Below the pieces are notes generated by a model. The model worked only from the letters and a program-made list of their open reading frames with translations, ran no database searches and had not been told where the DNA came from. From Ephydatia muelleri (lineage: Eukaryota; Porifera; Demospongiae; Spongillida; Spongillidae), in assembly GCA_013339895.1 (NCBI GenBank), contig JABACO010000023.1, positions 4,010,198 through 4,074,197 of the forward strand: a DNA stretch of 64,000 bases, written 5' to 3'. Positions 24,509 through 37,800 of this stretch are shown piece after piece (position 1 is the stretch's first letter; each line of letters begins with the position of its first letter). The position numbers were made by a program, and so were the translations under genes.

Positions 24509-24735
24509 TTTGAACCCTCCCATCTTGGAGATACGCAGGGTTCTCACCATATCCTCCCCCACTGCATATGACTACACAATTCCACTCCATGGACATTTTC
24601 TGGTGCCCAGACCTCAAGGCTATTTTGTGATCAAGGCAGGCGCCACGACGAACATTTCTTTCAAGAATGTCTTTGGTCAGATCAAGCGGTTTAACTTTCA
24701 CTTTTTATCCACATATAGCAAGACACTTTCCATAG
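24509..24735 (+). pseudogene. HYDIN: HYDIN-like fragment with frameshift
   Basis: The first frame reads FEPSHLGDTQGSHH. The next frame continues LTISSPTAYDYTIPLHGHF, VPRPQGYFVIKAGATTNISF and KNVFGQIKRF. The order FEP..LGDT, L.iSSP....Y.iPL.G, P.PQG.f.IkAG....I.FKNVF is the pattern of the C-terminal MSP/ASH-like repeats of HYDIN, a ciliary central-apparatus protein. One frameshift lies around 24530. No flanking exons with good splice sites were found, so this is a partial, probably dead copy. Confidence 0.45.
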
Positions 24736-24742
24736 AAGGAGT

Positions 24743-25145
24743 GGGGAGGCGTGATCACAGATGGTGTAAGTGCCCAACACATCACAGGTCATGGGTTCAA
24801 TTCAGTCTCCCTACAAGAACATGATACAAAATTTAAAGTTCAGAAGAGAAAAGTAAAAAGTAAAAGGAAAGTTACAAAGCAAATTAGTAACTAATTCAGA
24901 GGGTGTGGCTACAGTATGTGTAGCCTCTATGAATCTAGCCTAATCTAGCCTGACCTAACCCAGGAATTTGAACCCTGGATGGGTACACTAGGCTTGCAAG
25001 TGAAGATCTTTAGTTTGAGTGCAGTAAATGTGGTGTATTTTACTGTATGTTAAAATAAGAAACATACTTGCCCGACCAGGATTTGAACCCAGGTACCCTG
25101 GCTTGGCTATACCCACTGCACCAGTCTTGGACACCCCTACCCCTC
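24743..25145. repeat. Cluster of tRNA-derived SINE-like segments
   Basis: Three RNA polymerase III B-box-like sequences: plus strand at about 24785 (gggttcaattcagtc), minus strand at about 24975-24960 (gggttcaaattcctggg) and minus strand at about 25091-25076 (gggttcaaatcctgg). The third has a matching A box (tggtgcagtgggta) about 35 nt upstream. Acceptor stems do not pair, so these are SINE heads rather than tRNA genes. Confidence 0.55.
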
Positions 25146-25698
25146 CCCCAATATGGAAAGGGTCATGCTATATGTTGATAAGTTCTACTAGAAGAAAAGA
25201 CTGCTGTTAATTATCATGCCCAAGTATCATTACATCATTACTGAAATTTTCATGCAGCTATTTTTTTTGCAGCTATTAATAAGCATTTAAAAATGAGATG
25301 TTAGATGCTAATTAAGACCCTTTAAATTCAAGATCAGTCATACCACTCACAACTCCACTTGTGTCACAAAGATATGAATCATAATCATATATCACTCACA
25401 CCCATTGAATCTTATTGCAATATGTGGTTTGAACAAAAATGAGTTTGCAACCCTTTGGGCAGTAGCAAAGAGTTGTGCAATCAGCAACAGCTCCACAGAA
25501 GATCCCCCAAGCATTGAAGAATTATAGAAAGGTTATTAATTCTGCAGTCTCCTTTGGTCATTCAGGACAGATGCACCAAACAATCACAACCTGGCGCTTG
25601 TTATAGGCCAAGCATCCAACCTGCCCACCTCCAGTAATACTAAACAATACCTTTGAACCAGTTTCACTCAACTCAGCCTTTGACATCCTTGCTATCCT
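25146..25698. other. No gene recognised
   Basis: AT-rich to 25560. After that the composition changes to the LINE-like codon pattern, so the 5' part of the dead LINE may begin near 25560. Confidence 0.4.
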
Positions 25699-27806
25699 GT
25701 GATCCTTCCCCAAAGGCACATCTGCTGGCCCTTCAGGCCTTTCTGCTCAGCACTTGCATTTGTTCCTCTCCACACTCCAATCAGTACTTCTCTTAAGGAT
25801 GTAGTGAACATCTTGGCTTCTGGAAAGGTCCCTTGGTCTGTTTCAGCTTTCTTGGCAGGTTGCAAGCTGATTGCCCTGAACAAAAATAAGGAAGGATGTC
25901 CCCCTGATGTCAGGCCCATTGCAGTGGGAGAAACACTGCGTAGACTGACAGGAAAGTGCATTTGCGCCATCCTAAAGGACAAGATCTCTTCGTTCTTTCA
26001 GCCTTCACAATTTGGGGTTGCTTGCAAGGGTGGTGCAGAGAAGATTGTTATAGCTTAAGGAGATGCATAGAGGATAACTGGCTGAGTGAGGGTTTTGTGG
26101 TTTTCAAGGTAGACATCTCCTTTAATATGGTATCCAGGCAGGCAGTCCTGGACAAGTGTGCTGCATTCTTCCCAGAGCTTTTGCCATGGGGTTATGGGGC
26201 CCACACTCGACTATGGCGCCCATTGGGCATGATTAGTTCTCAGTCAGGAGTACAGCAAGGTGATCCCCTCAGCCCAATGTTGTTTTCTTTGGTCCTCCAT
26301 AAGGTTGTGACTAGCTTTGAGGTAGATGATGATTGCTAACACATCCTATTGGATGCATGGTATCTTGATGATGGTGAGATAGGTCAGTTGTAGTACATGC
26401 TTACATCTCATTGAGGAGCTGGGTCCACACATGGGACTTCACATTAACTTCCCTAAATGTGAATTGTTCAGAAGAAATGGTAACTCATTTTTCCACCTTT
26501 GGTGAAGCTTTCCCATCTACCCAACCTGGACATTGTAGGGGTTCCAATCGAGGACTTTGTACACTGTTCCCGATTAATCGCAGAGAAATGTACGCTTGCC
26601 AAGGCTTTACTAAAGGCACTAGTTGATGTCTCGGCAGTTGACCTACATGTGGCTATGTCACCTATGCATGTGTGGAGGGTACTGTACGTTAGTGCATTTA
26701 GCCCGATCCATCCCCCCCCCAACCACTGTTCAGATTCTTTGAAGTTCTTTGATGATGAAGTAAGACTTTGTTTTTCAGCATGCATAGCAGTGGATGTTCC
26801 CAATGCCCATTGGCAACAAGCATTGCTCAGTCAAAGATTCAGTGGGCTTGGCCTTCGTTCCCTATCTCTCCACTTCTATATTGCTTTTATCTCCTCCCTT
26901 GCTGCTTCAGGTCAAGGGCGTGATGCAAACATCCATTTGTAGCATGCATTTCAATGCACAGGTTTCTCCACACAACTCAATAATAGTCGAGGCAGTTCTT
27001 GCTTCTCCACCATCCCAGAAAGCTTTGTCAAAGAGGTTGGACAGTCACATTTTTCAATCCTTATTGTCTTCTTCTTCCTCAGTAAGCAAGGCTCGAATTC
27101 TTTCTTTCTCTGCCCCTCCAAGCAGGTTCCTGACTCTCTGTTGTTCCTTCCCAGGCTTGGATCTTGTCAGGTGGCAATTAGGTGGTGGTTAGGTCTAGAT
27201 ACCTCAGGCAATTCTCTCTGCCCCTGTTGTCCTGGTGTTGCCCTTGATCTGATTGGTCATCATGCTGCCTCCTCCAGACATGGTGGAGATGTCATTGCTT
27301 GGCACAACCATCTGAGGGATATCTTTGCTGATTTCTGTCATTGTGCCCATCTTCCAGTGAAGGTTGAAGTGGGATATGGCTTAGGCAGAGATAATGTCAA
27401 CTTCTGCCCTGCAGATGTCCTTGTTCAGTGTTGGGACAGAGGAAAACCTGCCGCCTTTGACGTCACTGTTACATCATTCCTCACTCCTATCACCCTCAGT
27501 GAAGCTAGTGTGGGAGCTGGGGCAGCAGCATCTGCAGCTGAATCCAGGAAGCATGCAGCCAACGATGCTAAGTGCCAGGAGTTGGGATGGTCATGCATTC
27601 TACTTGCCGTCGAGACATACAGCAATTGGGGGAAAAAGGCTCAGAGTGTGTTCTCCCGCCTAGTCTTTCTGCTTGCAATCAGCCAGGCCAACCCCAAATC
27701 CAAAATGATTGCAGAAATCTACGGCCATCTCAATTTATCCTTAGTGAGATCAGTGGCTAGGGCCACTTTACTGTTGAACTGTTGGTTTGAATTTGTGCAT
27801 ATTTAG
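25699..27806 (+). mobile_element. Dead non-LTR retrotransposon (LINE) with reverse transcriptase
   Basis: The reverse transcriptase can be followed through several frames: DVRPIAVGETLRRLTGKCI, FFQPSQFGVACKGGAEKIV, FKVDISFNMVSR, then GVQQGDPLSPMLFSLVL. An in-frame TAA at 26337-26339 is followed by WYLDDGEI, the catalytic YxDD box. From 27141 a 221-residue segment is open with a CCHH-type finger (CPCC...H..) and DRGKPAAFDVTVTSFLTPI, the usual C-terminal region of this LINE group. At least two frameshifts and one stop make it non-autonomous. The 3' end fades into A-rich DNA at about 27,870-27,905. Confidence 0.75.
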
Positions 27807-27906
27807 TGTGTGGTTTTAATAACAATGATATGGATTTGTAGTGTATTCAGTTTGTAATTGCCATTTTGATTATAATAAAACAACAATATTTAAAAAGAAA
27901 AAAGAA

Positions 27907-30822
27907 CATTGTTTTTAAAATTAGAGAGAAAAGTAGTGGAAAGTTAAAAAGAAAAGATACAAGAAATAAAGGGCATAGCTATTGGGTTTAGCATCTTTTG
28001 TGTTTTCTCCTTTGCAGCTTTGCGTTTTGTTTGTTGAATTGTTTGTGTCTTATGATTGTAATGCATAATAAAGTGTGGCCCTCATTCATCTGTTATTACA
28101 GGACAAAAGTAATGGGTCATTGATTCATTTACATAACATGTCCTCTCCTAAAAGGCGGTGGGTCTAATTGTATCAATTTAATGTCATTACGCCCCCGCCC
28201 CCCTTTCCACTTCCACACAACAACACACCCTTCAGGAAAAGGTACTTTCTTCTGAGCCTTGGTATGTTCATTTTGCACCATGAAACAGTACATCCATATT
28301 GAGCAGCTGATGCAGTAAAAGAGAGGGCAGCTGGCAATCTTGGGTTGATCATATCTCCAGGTGGAATCTTCATTGTCAGAGTTATGGTGGACTGATGGGA
28401 TTAATTTTTATGTAATTTATGCATGTTTGCAAGTTGTGTGTTTTAAGCTTGTACATCAAATTAGTTTACATTTTGTGCTTTAGTTCATAGTACACTGCTA
28501 ACCACAATCATTTTAAAGAATAGGTCTGAAGTTGAGTATAAAAATAGTAAGGTAATATGATCATTACATAACAGATATGTCCTAATTTTTTAAATCATGT
28601 CACATCCCAGTCATGGATATCACCAATATTAATAACATTCCTATTAAATTCTATTCGTGAAATTGAGAGTCTTAACCTTCATAAAAAGCAACCTAGACTA
28701 AATGACCTTGTCTCCATTCTGACATTTAAGTGAAATGCTTGCCATTCATAAAAGTTTACCAATGCGTAAAAGGGTGCATATCTTCATTACAGGTAGATCT
28801 GCAGTTTTTTATGCACAGCAAACTTATACTATTCTCAATGAACACACTGACCGCTGCTTCGATCAATGGCAATGTCCAATCCAACCTCATTTTTACACAA
28901 TAATGGCTCTTGCTATTTGATATAAAGTGCAACAACAAATCAATGTTAGAGACATCAATAAATCACATCAGTAAGTCACACATGTCACATGGTCATAAGC
29001 ACATCTCACTAATACACACATGTTACTTCATTGCTGCTCTCTTTGTGTTATTACACATTGGGTTCATTGCTGCTCTCTTTGTGTGCTGTAATATAATCAT
29101 GTCACCAAGAATTCCTCATAATTAACATCACTTCCAAACAGAGGGGGATGAAATTACACAGCGTTTGTTACGTTACAGCTGAATAATTATGTCCAGAAGT
29201 ACTGACAACAAATTATTTATTGCCAAGTGGTACACAGACATAACCTACATAACCAGACATAACCTACAGAATCTTAAATTACATCTCTTACCACCTATAT
29301 GAACCAGCGATGAATGTAGCCGCACGAAAGAGTAACTGCTGTGTGCGTGTAATGCAACTGTATATACTTATATCCTACATGTAACGATAAGAGATGAGAA
29401 TACAAGCGCTGTTTTCAACGCTACGGAAATGCGGTGCTGCAATGATTCATCAATGAACAGGACCTCTCAAATTTCATGCTCAATGCATGTGCATGCATAA
29501 GTGCATTGGTCAATACATTGTGTTACCCACATGTTGCCCTTGCATGCCATACACAGTTCTGCTAATGCTCTACTGTATGGGTGAGATATATGTATCTATG
29601 ATGTTCTGCTTACTTAAACTCTCTTCATGAAATTTGATTACTACACTGGCATGGAAATTACATCGGTTTTCATTCCTCATGATTTCCTGATAAGAGGCAA
29701 ATCTGTGATCAAATCTTGTAATACAATCCCTGTTGGTAGCTACATGTTTGTGAATACCATGATTCTACTTGGCACTCGGTGAATAAGGCTAGAACTGTCT
29801 CTAACAGTTTTTCATAATTGCTGGTTTTGGGCCATTAACATCAAAAACTGAATCACTGATTTCAGCATACTGTACCAAAAATTTTAGAGGCATGCATTTG
29901 AATAAAGCAACAGCTTACTTTCTCTCCTTGCCATCCCATTGCACTGCTCATAGTTCAGTGCCATGACAGCTCTCTATGGCAGGCTCAGTCTCACACTTGT
30001 GTAGTCCAATGCAAGAGCCCTTTTGTCTCAACAAGGGATTGCCATTGGATGAACTATCTATAATGAACTATTTTAAAGTGCTAGTTTAATAATAATGATA
30101 GTATTGTGTGTACACATTCTGTACAATTTTTGTCACAAAGCTAGTGGTAAATGTATAAGTTTTTATCTTTATATCTTTATGGCCTAATTTCTTCCCTGTT
30201 ATTACCATGTAAATATAATAATGAAAGTTAATTAGCAAGCTGGATTTATTTTTAAAGGAATTTTCTCGTCTGTATGTGTGTGTCTGTATATGTCAAATGT
30301 AGCATATTTAAAATTGCATAGGTACATGTGGAAAAATCTATTTTTATCCAATGGCCGAGCCCAGTCTGGGGACCTGACTGACCTGATTGGCCGAGGTTGA
30401 GCCTGTCGGGGGCCTGACCACTTTACACACCAAATAAATAGAAGTGGCAGTGGTAGACAATCTTGCACAATTCGTTTGTGCACGAGTTTGGTGAACCAAA
30501 GTTATGAGGGGACGGTGGTTGCTCTGAAACCCATGTAACAATGAAGTGTTGGGTACAACCATACAAGGGCAACTGACAATCGGCTAAGTTTTATCTCTCT
30601 GCGCGCGTATTTTAGGCATTGAGTACACCTTCCCACAATCTAGTGTTGTGAGCCCAGCCCCATGCTTGGCTTTGGGCTAATAGCCCTTTTCTGTCATCGT
30701 AGACATGCCTGCCACAGTGGAATGATAATATGATAAAGCAGAGATGTTCAAAGTGCACAGTTCTTTTGTGGATTTGGAAATATGGTCACACACACACTCA
30801 CACACACACACACATTTGATGC
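27907..30822. other. Intergenic; no gene recognised
   Basis: AT-rich spacer between the LINE and the MAP7-like gene. A CA tract lies at about 30787-30813. No coding exon supported. Confidence 0.4.
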
Positions 30823-33800
30823 TTAGTCATCCTCCAGTAGCTTGAGAACATCACTTGATCCCTCTCCCTCCTCAAAGTTGACACTGGAGGAACTCGACTG
30901 GTCCGCGTCATTTTCATGGACTTCAGAGGTACTTTCATTTACAGTCAGATGGTCACCACCAAAGCTGCTATGCTGACGTAAACCATTATCAGGATGACCA
31001 GACAAGCTTCCATTAGGATCAACAGCCGGGACACCATCATGATGATCGAGCCTATCCTCCCCAAATGGGGCCTCAGTGGGAGGAGGATCGCTGATGGGGA
31101 GGTCTGGGGGATTCCCTTCCCCACCTCCTTCCCCCAACTCACCACCCCTATCTCCCGAGTGTGCATTTTGACCTTCATTTTGTGGTACATCTTGATGAAC
31201 ATTGGTCAGTAGATCTTGATGTGGGGGCAGTCCTTCAGTGAGCTGGTCTTGAATAGGGTGTGGTAGTAGTTCATTGCTGGGGTCATGCTGAAGAGGGTGT
31301 GGTCTGTCCCCTGGCTCTGACTCCCGACACAGCTGTGCATCTCCACTGGGTTCCTTTTGAGAAGGGCTCTCTTGAATGAGGTCATCTTTACAGAGAGCCC
31401 CATTGTTCAGGTCACTGCCAGCAAGGTTAGAAACACAAGCTGCATCAGCTGCTGGCTCGACAGTGTTGAGGGCCAGGCCAGCATGTGGTAATGCAGTGGG
31501 TGCAATGCCCAGTGTCTCATTGGACGCACACTGAGTCTCATCCGACAATTCACCGCGGACATGGGTCTGAATCTGGTCACTGCTCTGGGTCATCTGTTCA
31601 CCATTTTGGGTCATCTGGTCACGAGTATGGGTCACTTGGTCACCACTCTGGATCATCTGGTCACCATTTTGGGTCACTTGGCCAACACTCTGGGTCACTT
31701 GGTCACCACTCTGGGTCACTTGGTCACCACTCTGGGTCACTTGGTCACTGCTCTGGGTCATCTGGTCACCACCGCTCTGGATCACTTGGTCACCACTATG
31801 AGGCTCAGAATCACTCAAGCTTGGAGGTGGAATATTGCTGCTAGGCAGAGACCCCTCGAGGAAGCCATGGCCTCTGGCATCACCACCACCACCAAACCTT
31901 TGAGACACACCTTCAAGAGGGTTCAGAATGCTGTCGCTGGAACCCTCTCCTTGTTCTGGAGGGTCTTTCGAGTCTTCGTTGTGACTGAATGATTTTTGTT
32001 GAATCAAACTGACTTCTTGAGATGATGAAACATCCTATTCAAAAGGCAGAAGGGTGGGGTGGAGTGGGGGGAGTGTGGAGGTGGGGTAGGTGGAGTGAAG
32101 GGCAAGGGAAAGAACTTTAGTACCAAATTGGCCACAGTGCAAATTTACCTCCTCACCATCCTACCCATGAACTGCATTCCTACACCTCTCCCACTCCCCC
32201 AATGGCATTTCTCTCACCTAGCCTCTCAAAGCTGAGACCAGTTTGTTTGGCATATCATATGGACATAGAATACCCTCCCCACCCCTCCTTCCCCCTCAAT
32301 CGAAATATCCTCTCTACATATTTTGAGAGGAAGGTGGACAGGCTATAAACAGACTGCAGTCACACCTAACCCGACAGAAGTGGACATGTAGCTCTCCAAC
32401 ACACCACCACAAGGACAATGACCTTGCTGCTTCAGTCATTCAGTGATCGTATTGGTGTCCAACTCAACACACTCACCTCATGCAGGTACACAACCCAATC
32501 ACCTGTACATCTCACCTGCACACAATGCAGAAAACCCGCTACTGCTTGCACCTGCCAGACACACCACTCTCTCACCTTCACATACACCACACTCACCTGC
32601 ACACATTGCTTCTTGTCTTTCTCGCGTGCTTTCTTCATAATCTCATCCACACGCTGCAAGAGGAAACCTTTTGTCATCCAGGACAACAAAAATCCTATTG
32701 CATATGTACTACTACTCCAAATATGGTACAGGCAAGACCTCATCTACAATGGGGCAGCCAAAGAGCATCTCCATAACAATGTGTCGTCAAATCAGGGACA
32801 GGTGTACCCACATCCCTTTCTGCCTAAACAATGAGGACACAACAAAACTACAGCAGTAGAACAAACGCTGTGGTAGCCTAATGTGACCATGCTACCTAAC
32901 TCCACTTCCACACACCTCCACCCAACATCCATCCACACACCTCCACCTAATCTCTGTCTGCACACCTCCACCTAACCACCTCCCACACCTCCACCTAACC
33001 TCCCTCCCACACTTCCACCTAACCTCCCTCCATGTACCTCCACCTAACCCCCTCCACACACCTCCACCTAACCTCCCTCCACACACCTCCCCCTAACCTC
33101 CCTCACACACCTCCACCTAACCTCCTCCCACACTTCCACTTAACCTCCCTCCACACACCTCCACCTAACCTCCCTCCACGCACCTCCACCTACCTCCCTC
33201 CATGTACCTCCACCTCCATGTACCTCCACCTCCATGTACCTCCACCTAACCTCCCTCCATGTACCTCCACCTAACCTCCCTCCATGTACCTCCACCTAAC
33301 CTCCCTCCATGTACCTCCACCAAACCTCCCTCCATGTACCTCCACCTAACCTCCCTCCATGTACCTCCACCTAACCTCCCTCCATGTACCTCCACCAACC
33401 CTCCCTCCACACACCTCCACCTAACCTCCCTCCCACACCTCCACCTAACCTCCCTCCCACACACCTTGCGACGTTCCGCAGCCTTTTGCTCGATTCTGGC
33501 ACGAGCCATTTCCTTCTCCTCGTCCTTTTCTCTTTCTCCCTCCTCCCGCTCATTGCTTGGTGCTCCGGGGGGTTCTGTGTCCAGCGAAGACCTGCTTCCC
33601 TCGTCCCCAGTCCCAAGGCTCTCCCTCTCTTCTCCAAGCATGTCGCTCTGACCGTCTCCTCCCCCTCCTCCTTCCTCATTACTTCCAACCAATTCTGAAT
33701 CGGCAGATGACCCACTCGGCTTAGAGCCTTCACCAGTTTGGGGCACGCTACTCGCTTCAGTTGTCATAGTATTGCTGTGGGTAGCCGCAGGTCCAGGTTC

Positions 33801-34753
33801 CATGCTGGTATCATCTGCACTAGTAGGGATATGGTCTGTGCCTGCAGATGGGGCTGCGCTGGCATGGAATGCAGCAATAGCCAAATTCTGCTCCTTTGAG
33901 CCTGCAGCAGAGGGCTCTGGCAGCCCAGCAGGGTGAACAGCTGCGGCCAAATGGGGTTGGGTCTTCTTTGAAGGCTGGTGCTGGGAGCCAGTTGCCTTCT
34001 TGGGAGCGGATATTTGTGTAACTTTCTTTATAGGCGCCGAAGTAGCAGTCTTCGTCCGGTCATCTAGCTTAGTTTGCGCGGCCGAGTGGACCTGTTTCTT
34101 TTTGTCCGAGGCTGCCAGCATTTTCTGCTGCTCTTTAACTTGTTGAGCCTCCAACCGCCTTTTTTTCTCTATCTCAAGCTGCTCACGTGCCTTCTTCACC
34201 TTTTCCATGTGCTCGTCAGATCCTTTAGTACTAGTAGGTTCGGCGGACTTCATTTTGCGCTCCTCCTGTTTTTTTTGTGCGGCCAAAAGCACTTCTCGCT
34301 TCTTATCGAGAGCGGCCTGAGTCCGTTCTTCTTCCTTGAGCTTCTGGGCCTCGAGTTTCCTGATACGCTCTTGCTCCTGCTGCTCGCGCAGTTTACGTAC
34401 CTTCTCCCGCTTTTCGTCGGTCGCAATTTTGACAGCGGGTGTCGCCCCCTCTTCAGCTTTCGGTTCGGGTATCTTTCTTTGCTCCTGAACATGCCCCACT
34501 TTTTTCCGCTCTATTTCCTGTGTCTTTCTCGCCTTCTCTTGCTTTTCATCGGGTACAGCTTTAGAAGAGTCCTCAGCCGCTTTCTGTATCGACTCGGGGT
34601 GCGTACGCTTGGGCTGGGCCCTTGAGTCTCCTCTCACGCCGCCTTTCATACGTCGTAGCGGAAAAAATACAAGATAAAGAATTATGGTACAGAACGTACA
34701 ATGCTCCTACCTCCTCTTATCTGCCGCAGTTCGTCCAAAGTCAGAGAAGCCAT
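30823..34753 (-). CDS. MAP7-like coiled-coil protein
   Basis: Four exons join in phase: 34753-34711, 34642-33465, 32653-32597 and 32034-30823, giving 829 aa. Donors are gtagga, gtgtgt and gtgagt; acceptors are gaaag, ttgcag and aatag. It starts MASLTLDELRQIRGGG. Residues ~20-260 are charged coiled coil (KLREQQEQERIRKLEAQKLK, REQLEIEKKRRLEAQQ). Around residues 400-420 the spliced junction reads QKAAERRK-RVDEIMKKARE, much like the ERKKRLEEIMKRTR end of the MAP7 domain, which binds kinesin-1 in ensconsin proteins. Residues ~504-586 are tandem SGDQVTQ heptapeptides and the tail is acidic, ending LKLLEDD. A microtubule role is inferred. Head-to-head with the IPT receptor gene, 106 bp between start codons. 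Confidence 0.65.
32885..33463. repeat. 25-bp C-rich minisatellite in MAP7-like intron 2
   Basis: Degenerate copies of cctccctccatgtacctccac fill most of the intron 32654-33464. On the gene's own strand the array is G-rich (ggtggaggtacatggaggg). Reading frames through it are repeat translation. Confidence 0.9.
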
Positions 34754-34859
34754 ACCTACGTTCAATGTTCAATGCGTAATAATAACTTGTACTAATTGCA
34801 TAATTACACAATCCGAGTTACGTAATACATTATAAGTGGGCGTCGGCTCAGTAAATGTG
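34754..34859. promoter_or_regulatory. Bidirectional promoter, MAP7-like / IPT receptor A
   Basis: Only 106 bp separate the two divergent start codons, so both 5' UTRs and core promoters must lie here. The right part (from 34803, attacacaatccgagttacg) is duplicated in front of receptor copy B at 55167. A carries attataagtggg where B has a 2-bp shorter ataaagtggg. Confidence 0.6.
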
Positions 34860-37800
34860 ATGGAGCGTATTGTAGCTACGTTGCTGCTGTTGTGTATATG
34901 GTTTTTGTGCTTAGCGCAAGTCCTCAGCCAAGCACCATGCCCTACAGCTAACCCTATCTTCCCTCCGTCTGGTCTCGCGAATACGAACTACATGATTTCG
35001 GGTTCGTTTCTGAATGGCACGTCAATATCGGCGACAAATGTGCTATATACCATCACAATACTTTCCAATACTTCCAACTCCATCAAGTTCACTATCGTCG
35101 GAGATCCTGATGGTGTGACAAGATTGCAAATCACACTTACTCCCGCATTAAATTCCAATTGTAGCAGCATAAGTCTCTCCATAGACCTGTACAGACGTAA
35201 GTTCAGTCTTTTTTGCTGTCGTGCAACCTAAGCAATTACCTTTCCGCATTTTTTCCTCCATTTCTCAGCTCTGTTCATCTACTCAGTTCAACAAGGCACT
35301 TTAACCACCAGCGGGTCGCCCGGAGCCATCATCACTCTTAAAGGATGCTTCCCATTCGATTGTGGTGATGCCAGCACAAACTACACAATTTTTGTGGCAG
35401 GAACGTCCACTGCCATTTCCCCTGTTATAGCGCCAACCAAGGGCACCTACGTTGGACGGCTACCCAACTACGAATCCAACGCAACGACACCGGTGAATTT
35501 ACAGTTCGTCACTCAGTTCAACACTTTTGTCGAGCCCACGTTTGTTTTTACTCTATGGCCTCGAGGTAACATCACCGCTGTAAGTCCGAGACAGGGTCAG
35601 AAAGGGACTCTGGTCACCATCAACGGCACCAACCTTCTTGGGATAGCGGGTCTCGCAGGGGTCCTTAACACCCTCTTTAGTGTCACCTTTGGCGGCATAC
35701 CCATATACTCCACGATTTCGTCTTCCGATACTTCGATCGTCGTGCGAGTTAACAACGGAACTCCTGGAGGGCCGTACGACATCCTTATCAACACGACCCA
35801 GACCGGCCAGGCCCCTAACAGCGGACCGTACGCCTATTCGCTGGCTGCGTGGACCCAGTTGCAGGACGGAGTCGTAACAAGCGTCATCCCGCCTTCGGCA
35901 GGGCCGGGGGTCGACGTGATGCTCTGCGGCCAGCGGCTGCTCGGCAACGGAACGTACATCAGCTCCGTCACGTTCGCCGGGTTTCAAAGCCCCTTCTTTG
36001 GTAACGTTTCCACCGTCAATGGAATGGACTGCTTGGTGGCGACCGTCCCTACATATACTGGGTCACAGTTGCCGCTCTCTGGGATGATAGTACTGCAGTC
36101 TGACACTATGGCTATTGTGCAGTCGCAAAGCGCGTTCCGGTTTGCAGGGATCTTGTCTGTGTCTCCCTCGCGAGGACAGCAGGGCACTGTCGTGGTCATC
36201 TCCGGATATGAGCTCCTCTCCGGGTACAACGTCAAGCCAACAGTCTACCTAGCCGGATATCCAGCTACCGTAGTGTCCTACAACAGCACTCAAATCACTG
36301 TGGTCACTCCGGTCCCCACTAACTCCAGTCTGAATCAAACTGGGGGAATAGCCATCACCACCAACAGTACTGTTAATTGCGACAACTGTTGGACTTTCCT
36401 CTCTCCAGGGGTCATCACTGGAGTGACACCGACCTACGGACAGTACGGGACACTAATCACCATCACCGGTACGCAGCTACTGGGCTACGGTTCAACCATA
36501 ACAAGCGTCAATGTAGGAGGACAGCAGGCTAGCGTTCTAAGTTACAACTCCTCCGTTTTGGTCCTGAGGGCTCCCAGTGTACCAACTATTGGCGTGGTCA
36601 ACATAACTATTACATCTGACGTTTCTGCAGTGGTCATTGGGATTGGTGTATTTGAATATAGAGTGGGAGGCAACATCACTCTGGTCTCCCCCACTTCTGG
36701 TCAGAGAGGAACCTTTGGTGAGTTAGAGATACTATGCATGGGGTGCTGGTTTGACGATGGGAACATCCCATAGAAGGGTCTATAGCTGTTCTTGCATAAG
36801 GGCTGTCTGGCCACCTTGTACGGTCGTGCTGTGCCATGTCCCTTGAGGTTCGTTGAAAATGAATACCCTTCATTGTCTGATAGAGCACGTACTGACTGGG
36901 CATATGATCCCATTCCGTATCCTTATTCATTTAAACTGTAAGAGATAACCATTGCTACTGCGTTAGTCTATAGTCTGATTGCTGTGGCGTATTCACGATT
37001 TTAGGAAGGGTGCTCGGTGAACGGTGGTATAGTCTGGGGACGAGGTCGGATAGGGCTTATAATGCGGTGCTCCTGCTCCCGCGCGATGCACGGAAACAGA
37101 AGTAATAACATGACTGACAAGTTTGCCAAAAATACATGCATGCTGATTTGTAATCCTCTGCCTTTTATACATCCCCTCCATTTCTGGTAAAAAAATAATT
37201 ACTATTAATGCTGATTCAAGAACCTGCATGTGTCATTCTCCTAGGGTGCTTCTCTTCAAGCAAACAGTATTGGAACTTCGTAACTGCATGTTGTAGAAAA
37301 AAAGTGTTACGGCATGAGCAATTCTTAACAGCGCACATCTTTAAATAGTTTATGAGAGTGGACATACGGTTCAAATTAACAGGAAATTCACGCGAGCTTA
37401 ACAGCTAGCCTCAACAAATTAAATATATGCCTGCCAAAAGGCTGCCTTCTTCCGAGACCTTCCCTTTCTCTCTTTCCGCCTCCTCTTCCCCATGTCCTTG
37501 AAGGCCTAACAGGAACATTGCTTTGTCTTCCCTTAAATGTAAGTTTGTACCAGTCTGGGAAGGTATAGCCCAGCCCACTCCCTCAAAGTTCTGTGCAGAT
37601 AATGTGCTATAGTAAGTTTAGTGAAATGGCAACTTAATATTGCTTGAGCAACCTATTTGATGATCCATCACCATACACACTATGTAGCTCCCACTATTAC
37701 TGCATACATAACAATTTAACAAGTTAACTCTTTGAACGCCAAGTGCGTACATACATGCCTGCACACACAACCGTTGCACCATTTATGCATGATTTAGATA

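Noticed and set aside
25069..25142. A tRNA gene on the minus strand
   Set aside because: A and B boxes are present, but acceptor and anticodon stems do not pair; a SINE head fits better.
33246..33464. Extension of the MAP7-like second exon into Gly/Arg/Val repeats
   Set aside because: A good donor (gcaag/gtgtgt) precedes the array, and the next exon joins in phase with a MAP7-type motif.
35553..35987. Minus-strand 144-aa frame inside receptor exon 2, repeated in copy B (63557-63991)
   Set aside because: It is conserved only because the sense-strand receptor exon is duplicated; it has no splice or start context of its own.
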